Assembly: GCA_037903475.1 (NCBI GenBank)
Contig: JBAJFG010000009.1
Coordinates: 434,001-498,000, forward strand
Direction of reading: 5' to 3'
Length of the DNA stretch: 64,000 bases
Origin: Ancylostoma caninum
Taxonomy: Eukaryota; Nematoda; Chromadorea; Rhabditida; Ancylostomatidae
Shown here in pieces: positions 46,601-58,379 of the stretch. Every line of letters begins with the position of its first letter. The first letter of the stretch is position 1. The translations under genes were made by a program, and so were the position numbers. The notes below the pieces were generated by a model, which was given only the letters and a program-made list of their open reading frames with translations, had not been told where the DNA came from and did no database searches.

Positions 46601-47005
46601 GACTACTTCAGAAGAAAGGGAAAGCCAGTGCAGCGATCGCCAAGCACTTTACATTATGCAAGAATGAGCGAACGAAGCTGTTAAGATTGAAACAAAAAGC
46701 GGAGGCATCCAGGCAATAAAGCGAACATGTTATGATGACGGAGCGTTAAAGCATCCAATGATTCAGAAATCGAGATGACAATCTTGGAGGCGATGGAAGA
46801 AACATGAGAGGAATTTCTGTAAAACTAATGGGAATTCAAGCAATGCGTTTGGTTACCTGTTTGTATCTCCTATAGCAACTTTGGATGGTAACAGCAGCTC
46901 TTCGCTCAGCGTCTGCTTGCCGCCGGCTGGTGTTTCGAGCTCGATACTCCCGGTACGCTCGTTGGATAACCATCGCCGCACCGTACACCTCTCGCTGTTC
47001 ACCAT
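43642..47005 (-). CDS. CAMTA-like calmodulin-binding transcription activator, 3' part
   Basis: C-terminal part of a calmodulin-binding transcription activator, a nuclear protein that couples calcium to gene expression. Four exons join in phase: 46857-47005, 45995-46128, 44474-44692 and 43642-43777. Exon one has two IQ motifs: EQREVYGAAMVIQRAYREYR and AAVTIQSCYRRYKQ. Exon two has a third, REHRAATTIQLAYRGHRKRQ, followed by AAARKIQKF, which matches the family's closing AARKI block. Exon three is basic then rich in proline, glutamine and threonine. The last exon gives an unexpectedly hydrophobic tail (SIASSFLIICLIFFSF) before the stop; a different splice here would give a soluble tail. The CG-1 DNA-binding, TIG and ankyrin regions should lie at higher coordinates and were not found. 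C. elegans has a single gene of this family (camt-1). Confidence 0.75.
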
Positions 47006-49120
47006 CTATAAAAAAAGCAATTGAAACAAAATTCACATGGAACAAAACAACGGTTTTTTTGAGAAAGTTTCTTAGAAATGCGGCAAGAGCGGTTTCATCA
47101 TTTTCAAGTATTCAGGACTGTACGCTACAGAATTCTCCACATTATCCCTACCTTTATTTGTATATGTTACGAATATGTTCTTTGAAAAAACTTCGCTATA
47201 ATATGTGGCATGATTTGAGAAAAAAATTGTGTCAAGGTTATCTCATGAAGCTTGTTGGGAATTCAATACTTTATTAGGGAAGAATATTTATTAGGGAAGA
47301 ACTCCGCATCGACATTCAACATCGATTCGTACAACTGAAAACACTAGCACTGGCTCTAAAAAAGAGCAAGAAGTGATCCCAATTCCCATAATTCCTTCCG
47401 GTCGGGTATTATCTCCTCAAATACCCATCCGGGTGGAAATGCTAGTCTTGAACAATCAGAAAGCGGGAGGACTGTGAAGCAAGAATTAGTTTTCCGAACA
47501 AAGATTTTCAAGAAGGGAGATCAAAGAAACCAAATCAACAACATACACGCCCCAATACTCATGATTACTGGTAAGCGGTAGAAATTTGTTGATGGGATGG
47601 CAAACCCCCTTACTAACGGTCGGCTAGCAGGGCAGGATGCAAAGCTTCCGGCAGCCTACACGAAAGTCAATTTTGTGACCATAAACTAGTCCTGACAAAA
47701 AGGCTATAACCATCTCGGGAACGTTTGTGAGTGCAGGAGGAGATCAATGCAATGCATTTGAAGGTGGTTCCACCACAGAACAGTACCTGTATTCACGGAA
47801 GCTCCTACGCTTTCCGCTCACACAGAATGGACGAGTTTCCCAGCAAAACATGTCATGTCTCGCTATTTTCACCAATAGTTTCCAATGCTGGCTAAGACCA
47901 GTTGCTTATACATTGTACAGCGATTTTAGCCCGGAAAACTCGTCCATCTCAGGAGAACCGGTAGATCACAATTTTCCCAGGAATGTTCATGAGAACCAGC
48001 ACAGATGCTTCAGTTCCGAGTCATATTTTCCGTTTCAAGCCCTATCCAAAGCATTACATAGTGCAGACTAGTGCCTTAGTACAGCATTCGCTTCCTGGGT
48101 AGAGGATGGCCAAAGACTCAAAGAAAACTGTTTGAGCATACTCGATAGATGCTGAACTTGCACAGGATTCTACTGCAACATAAATATTATCACAGTTTTC
48201 CCTTGAAAAATTCCACATCACATAACCTATGAATATCTAGTGGAGCAGGTATTCCTCCATTTCTTTTCCAGACAAAGAAAAATCAGAATAATTAAGGAAG
48301 CGATTCCTTCAATGCCGCAAAAAGTGTCCTCCATATCCACGTACTCGCTGCGTTTTATACAATTAGCAAATTAGCAATTGTTTGTGAGTGCGAACAAAAA
48401 ACGACCTACACAACAAGGCAAATAATACACATCGTCCATAATGTAAAATGTGATATGGCACAAAAAGATTTCTACGTTGTGTATGCCCTAATACATGACA
48501 CTGCTTCTGCGCTGACTTTAGACCTGTTACGGCTGAGCCAAATAGGAGTATCGTAATCAAGATGCATGAAATTAGAGCTAAAAATGCAATGTACATAGTT
48601 CACAAAGAGAAGTTCACATTCTTTTTGTCGATATTGGCAAACGACAGAGAAGAGATAGGGAGTTAAGAACGTCACCTTTTCTAATCCTTCTTTTTTCAAA
48701 TAAAAGGCCAAGATACAATGTTGTTTTCTACTATTTTGATTATGTCGGATATTCCTCTACAGAAGGATAACATAATGGCAGTGTCCAGGCAAAAAAATTC
48801 GATTCTTCGTATCCGGCATCCTCTTACTTTACACAACGAGCTGATTACAGCTGGTTTCACCCACAGAAACCTTGAAAACCATGGTTTCTAGAAGGCTGAA
48901 AGTTACGGTATGGACGAGTTGTCCAGTGAAAAATGAAAAAAAAAGACAATGAGCCCTCTCGAACTCGCGCATTCTAAAAAAATCAACTAATCATTGTTAA
49001 TCATGACGAGCAATTTGCAATGCTTTTTTTCGTTAGTATTTCCACTAGTAACCAGTTTTTTTTTGGATAGAAATCCTGCCCCAATATCGATGGAAACTAG
49101 ACGTTTGACTCGATGGGATT
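47006..49120. other. Upstream intron of the CAMTA-like gene or intergenic
   Basis: The preceding exon should end with one leftover base, but no candidate was found. The minus copy of the repeat also seen at 38.9 kb lies at about 47905-48010. Confidence 0.3.
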
Positions 49121-49240
49121 TTTTTCGGATAATCGACATTTCGAATAATTCGATTTTTGAGGTTTTTCGAATAGTCGACATTTCGAATAACTCGATTTTT
49201 GGCCTTTTTCGAATAGTCGATATTTCGAGTCACTCGAAAG
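49121..49240. repeat. 42-bp tandem repeat, about three units, TCGA-rich
   Basis: Units begin TTTTTCGGATAATCGACATT (49121), TTTTTCGAATAGTCGACATT (49163) and TTTTTCGAATAGTCGATATT (49205), a period of exactly 42 bases. Because 42 is a multiple of three, both strands show a 14-residue repeat (FRIVDISNNSIF on plus). A 10-bp-arm hairpin (ATTTGACTCG and its complement) follows at 49265-49286. Related TCGA-rich sequence occurs near 51800-51980 and 58687-58735. Confidence 0.75.
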
Positions 49241-51449
49241 TCGGTTTATTCGAAACTCGACTCGATTTGACTCGGTCGAGTCAAATGTCTAATGGAAACA
49301 TTTGTGAAATTTAGGGATACGTGTTCAACAAGTTAATCCGTGTTGGTGGGAGAGCCGTTCGCAGCATTAGAGAAAGAAGAGGGGCCAGACCGTTAGGCAG
49401 TAAAACATGTCTTGACAACCTTAGACAAGACTTAATATGTTTTCACGAAATCCACGAAGTGGGCGGAGCAGGTACTGGATCGGTTCTGGGCACAATAGAA
49501 AAGATTCTGCCTAGATACTCTATAACAGACACTCTGTACCGTCAAGGTCCAAAAGGCAAAAATCAGCGTCAGCATGTGACATGAAAACCATCTTTACGGA
49601 TACCATTTTTTGATCATTTCAATCTTTTTTTTTCACATCACTCATTTCTCAGCCTCATAGTTTAGAATCCAAACTGCTCCAAGGACATAAAACGTGCATG
49701 CACGTGAAGCACGTATGACCTTAGTGATGTAGAAACGTAGGAGTGATAACACCTGTTGCACCCATTCTTACTACAAAGTACAGCGCGCGGCTTGCATATT
49801 TTCATCAAACGTTGGAGAACACCGAACAGCTCGTCTATTGGTGAGGTAGTGAACAGCAGTAAGCACACATCAAAGCTGCCAGGATAAAAATACTGCAGAG
49901 GAATCAACACGTAGCAATTTTCAATGACCTTCTATTAATAATCACGTGAGTTGTAAAAACCTCTTATCGAAGGACAACAGCTGATTGTATTCAGAATGGA
50001 TAAGGAGGACAGCTGGCAATGAAACCGATGCCGTTCCATAAACATAAAATCATTAAACAAAAGTTTTCTTTCATTTGATGGTTTTAACCCCCTCAGGATG
50101 ACCATATAAGGTGTGCAGCTGGTGCTCAAAAGGAGTATCGTGACAATGAAACTATACGCAGTAGTCGTTTTATTCTGAGATGCACTTATAACCGATTGGT
50201 TCAGTTACGATTTATAGGCGAACTGAAGGGAATAGACATTCCGGGCAAAATCGCTCCGATGTTTTAGCCTTCATTTCGTTATTTTTTCGTTGACATGGAA
50301 TGAAATGGGTGCAACCATACAATCAATGTTCTTGTCAACGTGTGATGTAAGAGTCAACTCCCGTCTATAGTTTTGAGTTCGAGATCTCCAGATATCAAAT
50401 TTACTAGATGGGGAGTTTATGTCCACTGGTAAAGTGGCGCGAAGCACCCGAAAAATCCATAAAACCAGAGTGGTGCTTTCTATGAGTTTAAATGTGTGAG
50501 CAAATGAGTCCCTTTGACTTTGGTGAATGTACAGGGAAGGAAAATGATAGAACAGAATCTAAATGCACGCGTATGATTGGAATTGAGCGATCCTGCGTAA
50601 ACAGGCGCGTCATAAGGTATGAGTTCAAAAAAAAGGCCTCTGGATCCACGAATACGACTGGAGCATCTCCGTAAGCAAATCATTTTCTCAACGTCCGCTT
50701 CACAGGTGTGTTACCTGTGTCACACCTAAAGTGTTTTTCACCCAATGAAATTTTAACTGAGAGGCGAAAGTTTCGACGAGTGCTGCCTATATGCTTTATA
50801 GGTCTGATGTAAGCCGAAATACAGCGAAACTAGTTTTATGCTCCTTTAGTCTCAAACTTGACTTACATTCAATAATAAAAGTGTTCAGAATTAACAGTAT
50901 ACATGCAGAAAATCGAAAAAGTCGTGATATCACTAGATAAAGTCAAGTTTGTTACCTATTCCTTAATCAACGACACTAAGTCCTTCAAATAATGAAGAAT
51001 CAACTTCTCCCGAAATGCAATTTCACTATTTTCTGGAATTAAATATGAATGGTGGTGATTTCTACTTCCGCCCACAATACACTTTTGGATATTTGCAGCA
51101 AAAACGTAACGCAGCACTGCAGTTAGAAAGTGATGTCAACGAAGTGCACAGCGTAATGGGGGAAAAAGTTCTTTGACGCTGAACAACAGCCTTGCTCAGG
51201 ATTCGATAACCAGAAGCCTTAGCCATAGCCTACATACTACTTTCGTAACAAAAAATTTATTCAAAAACAGAAAAAAAAAGAAAAACGAGAGAGAATGCAA
51301 TCCTCACATTGCTCACCTATTCCCGTATAGAGTAAATCGTCCTTAGAATCTAATAATGAACGACGACCCATAATAATATTTGAAAGGACCATTGTCACTG
51401 CTCAGCGTCAGCGTCAGACTCAGTAGACGAGTATCAACTGTGAGGACAG
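49241..51449. other. Intergenic, nothing firm
   Basis: A plus-strand frame at 49321-49584 and a minus-strand segment at about 49755-49880 (FDVCLLLFTTSPIDELFGVL, bounded by CTGGCAG and a gtaaga donor) are coding-like, but neither could be joined to neighbouring exons. Confidence 0.25.
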
Positions 51450-51660
51450 CGAATGAAGAGAAGAAGAACTACGTGCGGCTCCCGCCGATCACCAATGGGG
51501 CGGGGCGCTTACTCTGCGTTCAGTTCACACGATCAGCGATCGGCGTTTGAGTGCCACAGCGACAAATGCGAGCGAGTGCGAGAGCCCGCGACAATCGCGG
51601 AGGAACGAGATGCTCGACCTAAGGCGCTGATGACGTAACACACCGAACTGCTGTCGACGC
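51450..51660. promoter_or_regulatory. GC-rich island with CRE-like TGACGTAA
   Basis: CpG-rich compared with its flanks, open in several frames, and with a TGACGTAA word near 51631. Its position upstream of the minus-strand CAMTA-like exons would suit a promoter, but nothing links them directly. Confidence 0.25.
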
Positions 51661-53472
51661 GACGACATTCCACGAAATACAACAAGCGCACAGCTGCTCT
51701 TATCTCACCACCTAGCAAAACCTTGTTTTCTGGCTTGTCGGCGGGTTTTCCTTGCAGTTTCGAATACATAATGGGTAGAAATGTCCTTCTCGAACGAATG
51801 TTCAAAAATTTCAGTGTCTTCGTTGTTCGACCGAATTTAATTATTCGAGAGTTCAGAAAATCTGATCGTGATTAGCCTTTTGTTCTTGAAGTCTTAAGAC
51901 GCAATCACATTCATAGCTCAAACGGTACGAAAACTCGATTATTTGAGTACTCAAACATTCAAAAAAAAAGAACTCGGGTAACAGCGCACAGTAGTAGGGA
52001 ATCTCAACCGGAAAAGTTGAGCTGCTATTTGGAGAGGGTATTCACGAACGAATTTTAAAAATTCACAGAAAAGAAAGAATGTTCTCGATAATTAGTCAAA
52101 TCTCGAAGGTAAAGAGGCAAACAAAGGCTTCTTCACTAATTCCCAGGAGCACAGCACCACATGAAAATTCACTTTCACGTCCTTTCATTCAGTGAAATAC
52201 CCGGTATGTGAGAAATCACCAAGGAAAACCGGTCCATCAAAGAAAGCACCGATTTACAAGATTAACCCAGAAAGGAACGAAAATGAGACCATTAATGCAT
52301 CTAAAAAGGTTTGCTCCGTAGGAACCACGCAATCCAATAGCACAAATATTCAGGAAGGAAATTGGCAGATTTCATGGCAACGATCAAAAGGAACTCAAAT
52401 CCGAGCAGATATTTCCCACAAAGAGCAAAGATTTTGTAAGAAAACCTGCACCGGAATTCAGTCCATAGGATGGTTTTCGCTTCCCGTCTAAACAGAACGA
52501 GTTTCTTGGAACTTCGAATGAACTTTGTGGGTTTGGCTCGAAACAGTAATAAGAAACAGAAGTAGTGAAATCTGCTGCGTTTTGCTCGGAAAACACGTCC
52601 AGTCTCAACTTGTAGGAAGCGCAGAACCTTTCCGGAAACGGTCATGAAATCCGTTACTGGAAGCTCACCGCCAGTGTGTTCCTCTGCCTCTGACCGTGGG
52701 TAACACTACCACGGAAGACACACCACTAATGTTTGATTACGAGCTACAATTATATTTCATTTCAAAACTAGGAAGCAAAAACGACGCCAAGATGGGGGAA
52801 AATAGAGGGGCAGAAATGGCAGGACTTCACCTAATTCATGCGGAAGAATGGGAAGTAAGAAGTCCTGTACACAGAATTCATCATCTCATCCTTTGCCCCC
52901 AAAGAAATCAGCCTTTGCAGAATATCTCCGCAAACGAAATGTTAACTCATTCGAAGTGAAGCACAGTTCTATTTACAATACAGACGGATCCATGAATATT
53001 TGGAAAGCCAGTAATCGCCAAACATCCTTTATTGAACCAGTTTTCAGAATATCATTGAAGGGTGAACACAAACCAGAAAATGGAGATAGCGGATCACATA
53101 GAAGAGCACAAATAACATGTTTGCCAAAATCCACTTTGCAAGCTTCGCTGATTACAGATCGGGAAGGGTGAGAATGAAGCACGAACTGTGGCGCTTCAAT
53201 CGCCTCGCATTCAGAAAGCCTCAGCTGGGCCAAGACTCATGAATGCGTAACCATGCGAAACCAGGGGCCGCATACATCACTGAGATTATCCAAGGTCAAC
53301 ACCCCATAAATTTGCCCCTAGTCAACAAGCACCTCAAGACGTCTCAAGACCCAGAGTAACCTCAATGGTGCATCCAGGCCCAGGTTAGCTGGCCAACTTT
53401 CACGACTTGCATCTCCTATTACTACGCAATCTATGGGATAACCAATCACAATAACATCGTTGGCTTGCGCGG
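51661..53472. other. Intergenic, nothing firm
   Basis: TCGA-rich sequence continues near 51800-51980. Long overlapping frames at 52192-53233 on both strands have no family or splice support. A CATGAATGCGTAACCATGCG word near 53239 matches words at 30.6 and 42.0 kb. Confidence 0.25.
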
Positions 53473-53476
53473 TTAA

Positions 53477-53939
53477 AGGCAGCAGGAGCTGAAATTCTCG
53501 ACTCTGAGCTGAGCTGCGGATGGTGAAGTACAGACTCAGTACATCATAAATGTGAAACGAACACAGACAATGATGGCTTACCTGCAGAGAAAATGAAACA
53601 TTCGTCGCGAACACGCCTGGCCGTGTTCGTGCGCGGACGAGTTTTCCCCGGCGCGAAAGCCATTGCGGCGTGTGGTTTTGGCCGAGTCCCGCCATGAAAC
53701 CCTGTGAATTGAATGCATTTCGTTTTCCCTTTGCGCCAAACCACGCACCGCAATGGCTTTTGCGCCGTGGAAAACTCGTCCGCGCGCGAACACGGCCAGG
53801 CGTGTTCGCGACGAATGTTTCATTTTCTCTGCAGGTAAGCCATGATTGTCTGTGTTCGTTTCACATTTGTGATGTGCTGAGTCTGTACTTCATCACCCAC
53901 AGCTCAGCTCGGAGTCGAGGATTTCGGCTCCTGCTGCCT
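53477..53939. mobile_element. Palindromic MITE flanked by TTAA
   Basis: Almost the whole 463-bp element is an inverted repeat: 53477-53690 is mirrored by 53726-53939. Ends read AGGCAGCAGGAGC, and both sides are flanked by TTAA (53473-53476 and 53940-53943). The arms are about 90 percent identical by eye, with a few single-base differences and small gaps. The TTAA duplication is the hallmark of piggyBac-type transposition. The shared AGGCAGCA end links it to the element at 62462. It has no coding capacity of its own; the mirrored open frames are products of the palindrome. Confidence 0.85.
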
Positions 53940-53943
53940 TTAA

Positions 53944-55082
53944 CGTTTCTGGAATTTCAGCTATAGATGATGCACCATAATTTCAACTCAGAATATATGT
54001 TCCCTTTTGATTAAATATCGTCTCCAGCACTACTATCAAGATACCTATTCGGCTTTTTCTCTTCTATTCTCTAAAATTTATTTTTATTCAACTAGTTTGA
54101 AAAAGAATACTAGGCTCCTCACTGGACTCGCTCGAACGGTAGATTATTGGAGTTATATTCAGATAATAGGTCTCACAGCTTTCAATCTAATGATTACGCG
54201 TCGTTTTGGATGTCCCTGTGTTTTTACATGATTGTACCATTACTGTACATCAAATAATTGAATAAAACTATGAGAACTACCTTTCAGCCACATGTCACCT
54301 CATAAAGATCTCCTCCACTGAAGAAACATGACAAAACTCCTCAATACCACTGGAAAGAACAGGTTTTCCCTCATTGTTACCCTTTCAATAAAGATGACAT
54401 GGTGATTCACCTATTTATTGTGCAACATAAATCTTCCTTGGAACATTGCGGAATATAATCTCTCCGGAAAAAGGGGCATTGCCTCTTCAATATGCTATAA
54501 TTCGAATAATAATGACCCCTGTTGCCGAGGTGGGGATGGCGTTTCACTAGGCAGCTTGTTTTGTGATTCATGCAGCTATGTATAACATTTTCAGATTGCG
54601 CTGAATTTTATTTTCCGCTTTCACTTCTATGCAAATTATACTTGCAGCAAGCCTTGACGTAAATATGAACACTACCAATATTGCTTTCTTTCAAAACTTT
54701 CAAAGAATGTTATGTCTAGAAGAATCAGGAGCATATAAATATCTCATTCACCCTTGTCCTGGCTATCAGATCAACATCACTAGCCGTCATTCTATCCCGC
54801 ACAATATCCATCACCCGCGCCTCATAACTCGAAGCAAAATAGCGCTGCCCCCGATAGATCGATGAATGACAAAGTTCAACCACTACATCACATTTGCATA
54901 GATCTGCGTCAACCAGCTTATTTTGTTTTGTCCAGTAAACAACCCCCGCAAATTCTATGCTAATCCGAGTTACCCTACAACAATAACCGTTCCTACGGCC
55001 TATCAATGATCTCTGCTGACTTATGACGAGAACGCGAGTGTCGTTCTCAGACATGTTACACATATGACTCATAAGTATTATA
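53944..55082. other. Intergenic, nothing recognised
   Basis: AT-rich, with short unsupported frames only. Confidence 0.3.
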
Positions 55083-55299
55083 AACTAGCTGCCGTACCCG
55101 GCTTCGCTCGGGTGTTTTATTACCTTGGCTACATCATACTGCTGAGGCTAATTACTATCATCGACAAATTCATTAAAATCTTCATAATTTTGGTGATCAG
55201 CATGTTAGCGAAGCCCAGGTGACGTTTCCCATCGTCTTGTGGGAGAAAAGTTAGCAAAGCTATTTCGGTGACATTGAATCGACGTATTCGTACAAAGTG

Positions 55300-55880
55300 G
55301 TTGTCATATTCATACTCAGCATATCGAGGAACCCCAGGAGAGATGCCTTCACCGCTCCAATGGGCGGAAGAGCTAAAAATCAATAAAATCGAAAAATCGA
55401 TATTTCATGCAAAATGTTTGTCATATTCGTATTCAGCGCATTGAGATACCCCAGTAGACATGTCTTTACCACCCCAAGATCAAGAATGGCGAAAAATCAA
55501 TAAAATCAATAAATCAATATTTCGCACAAAACGGTTGTCGTATTTGTGTTCAGCGCATTGAGATACCCCAGTAGAAATGTCTTTACCACCCCATGATTAA
55601 GAATAGCGAAAAATCAATAAAATCAATAAATCGATAAATTGGTGCAAAATGGTTGTCATATTCGTGTTCAGCGCATTGAGGTACCCCAGGCATGTTCTCG
55701 CTAGTCCCTGGTCAAGAAGAGCAAAAAATCAATAAAATCAATAAATCGATAGACAGGCGCAAAATGGTTGTCATATTCGTGTTCAGCGCATTGAGGTACC
55801 CCTGTAGGCATGCTCTCGCTAGTCCTTGGTCAAGAATAGCGAAAAATCAATAAAATCGATATAATCGATAAACCAATCGA
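55300..55880. repeat. Tandem array, five units of about 116 bp
   Basis: Units start near 55301, 55418, 55534, 55651 and 55767 with GGTTGTCATATTCGTGTTCA or a close variant. Each contains GCGCATTGAGGTACCCC and ends with AAAAATCAATAAAATCAATA. The last two units are most alike; the first is most diverged. Confidence 0.8.
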
Positions 55881-55983
55881 TAATCCCAGGTGCAAAGTAG
55901 CCTATAACCTCCGCCGGCCAGTGGAGAGTCTACATGCAAAATTTGGTCCCGATCGGTTCATCCTCCGCGATTTCTATTCGGAA

Positions 55984-56042
55984 CACACAAACACACACAC
56001 AAACACACACACACACAAACACACACACACAAACACACAAAC
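55984..56042. repeat. CA/CAAA microsatellite
   Basis: Uninterrupted CACACA with occasional CAAA units. Confidence 0.9.
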
Positions 56043-56070
56043 AAACTTTCACTTTTATATATACAGATTG

Positions 56071-57386
56071 AAATGAGAGATCAGGAACAGCGAGATAGTG
56101 ACGACAGATGAAACATTGAAACGTCATGGATGGGAGAGAGAGTGGAAGTTCTCTGAGCATGATTGAATACGCAGAAACAGTAGGGTTACTTCCTGTTTCT
56201 TAGCGTTTCTTCAAAAATCATAGGTCCAGAACTGAGGTCGCAAGATCGGAAACGTGAAATAAGTAGCCATGTAACCTTCTACAACGCTGCTTTCAGCTCA
56301 AATGCGCTAGGACATGAAACTACGAAACCCAATTAGACCGCAGAAAAAACATAGACAATTCGCAAAGACAGCTTAGTACTGCATAAAAAAATCAGTATAT
56401 CTAAGCATATAAGAAGCTCAGCAGCGGTTACGATGGAAACTAAAGCCGAGTAAGCATCAAGCAATACTCCAATCTTACAGCGACGCAATTCTACCGTCGC
56501 CATCTTCATTGCATCTGCAACGCTATTGCCACGATCTCTTCATGGTGCAAAGGTTTAGGCATATACGTAAGAATCACCATGGAAAACTATATCCATGCAA
56601 CAAGCGATTCCGCTTCACCATGGTGACAATTCAAAGTTGCTACGGCGCGACCGATTCGAATCAAGCCGTCGCTGGAATGATCAGTCATGACAGACAGACA
56701 GAAATATGGGGGAATCCCTTTCGATGTGAGTTCGCAGAAACACTAACCGTCTAACCAAATACCAGATGTGAACCCATACCTTCTATGTAGTAAACGAAAG
56801 GCTACCAGCACCGTATAATATTATGTGCCCAAAGAGCAACGAAGCACGTATCTTAATACAGAATGGAGGTGAATATAACGGTAAATGTTTGATCCGCACC
56901 AGTAACATCTCCTTTATCAAATTTTCTAACGTGTTTTTCCGCAATCCCTTCGGCAAGCTTCCAGTACACTTTGCTTCTCTACTATATTATGCTTCAGAAT
57001 TGATACAACTTCGAAGAATGCCGTTCCTCTACAGCCACTTTTTTTTGCTCCTCGATTCTTATACTTTGTGCCGATCCTTAGCAACAATAGCGAACTGTTG
57101 CAGTATTGTGGATTTGTTAGTTTTTTAGAAATATATCTATGTACCAGCTCAATACATAGTGGGAGTAGGAGGTGAGAGGGCGGTGGGAGCAGCTTACAAG
57201 TAAAAAGAAAACAGTCTTTCTTATTTTTCTAGCGTCCGATTTTAAAACAACTGTTTGTTATAATAAGGACGACGAAGAAACTTCCGGGTGGTTGGGAAAG
57301 GGTAAATGGGAACCACGCAACAACAACGTGACAAAAAACTAACAACAACGTGTACTTGCAGTATTTAGGCTCGCAGCTTAAGAGTA
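56071..57386. other. Intergenic, nothing firm
   Basis: A plus-strand 81-codon frame at 56509-56754 (LFMVQRFRHIRKNHHGKLYP) has no splice support. No structured repeat seen. Confidence 0.25.
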
Positions 57387-57608
57387 TCAGGGCCAGTACA
57401 TCATGGAAAGGATGGGTAATCTCATACCCATAGGCAGCAGGGTACAGACGTCAGGTTTGGAAAACATGTTGATGGCTGTCAGGTGAACAGTAGTAGATTT
57501 GGGTACGTTTTCACGTTTAGCTTGAATAAGCTTGGGTATGTTACCACTTTCGGCAAGAGTAATCTCAATTATGCACCGGGTCCCAGGATTTTGAAGGGAC
57601 CACTTCAT
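57387..57608 (-). repeat. Diverged repeat, copy 1 (copy 2 at 60.7 kb)
   Basis: Shares, in the same order and orientation, ATTGAGATTAC, AACGTACCCA, CACCTGACA and TATGGGTATGAGATTA with 60682-60963. The copies are separated by 3.1 kb. The frame here is probably shifted relative to copy 2. Confidence 0.5.
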
Positions 57609-58379
57609 TTGTGAACTTAATTCGATCAGATTTTTCGGCTTTCACTCATCCGATATGTTGATGTAAAATTATCCTTACACATTCATGCGTTAATTCCTAT
57701 TTTGTAAAATGCAGTTATGGTAAAATAGCAATTCAAAGCTCAGAATTCCTCCAGTTTAGCATCTTTGATCACCCCTCCAACCAAAGTTTACTAGCATTCA
57801 AGCCCATTCGAATGTTTATTTCTTCACATCCAAGTAAACTACGGATTCTGCAGGAACAAACACCAAATGAGCATTGGGAAAGGTATGCGGAATTGTAAAG
57901 AAAACGCTGAATATGTTTACGACACATTCGCTTACGACACCACTTATCGACATCATAAAGGCGGCGACGGGAATGCGGGGAATGGGCGCTCCATCGCACT
58001 TATTGCTCACACCTGCTCAAAACAAAAGTCGCAGACACTGGCAATTCTCAGAATCGTCGGCGGCGAGCAATTTTGCGTGGTTTGCATCACAGTTTGCATA
58101 GGAGTTACGTTTTCGAGGATATCGCAGATGTCTGAAGTTCTTGAAAAAGAGCTGAATGCGTTCAAACGGAGGCCAATGAGCAGCACAGATCTCATTATCA
58201 GCCACATGGCAAGCTTTCCTGCGTGGTTTAAATGGTGCAAGTTTTAATGCAATGGAATGATCCAAATGATCCGGAAAATTTCTATAAAAGAAAAAAATCA
58301 AAACAATCGCACGATTACTCTTTTTTTGTCTAACATGTAGTTATTCAAACTTTACCCAGAATAGCCACAAGTAATTCCA
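57609..58379. other. Coding-like but unresolved
   Basis: At 57816-58300 all frames are fairly open on both strands, including a hydrophobic minus-strand frame (VAAFMMSISGVVSECVVNIF). No combination produced a recognisable protein or consistent exon joins. Confidence 0.25.

Larger units (their letters stand above)
55083..56070. mobile_element. Dispersed-repeat-like element containing a tandem array
   Basis: Starts at an AACTAGCTGCCGTACCCGGC block followed by TTCGCTCGGGTG. The end contains AAAATTTGGTCCCGATCGGT, then a CA/CAAA microsatellite (about 55984-56042) and TTTATATATACAGATT. These edge sequences resemble ends of widespread invertebrate interspersed repeats that I recall only in general terms, so the class is left open. 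The middle is an array of about 116-bp units described separately. Confidence 0.5.

Noticed and set aside
48994..49314. 106-codon frame with an internal 14-residue repeat
   Set aside because: Explained by a 42-bp tandem repeat whose period keeps the frame open.
53318..53966. Two similar proteins on opposite strands (both with RRGKLVRARTRPGVFATN)
   Set aside because: They are the same sequence read from the two arms of a palindromic MITE.
55930..56160. Cysteine/valine-rich minus-strand frame
   Set aside because: Produced by the CA microsatellite.
56509..56754. Plus-strand frame containing VTIQSCYG, like a CAMTA IQ motif
   Set aside because: Only eight residues match, the strand is opposite to the CAMTA-like gene and there is no neighbouring IQ context.
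57816..58301. Possible CG-1 DNA-binding exon of the CAMTA-like gene
   Set aside because: None of the frames shows the conserved CG-1 tryptophan/arginine pattern.
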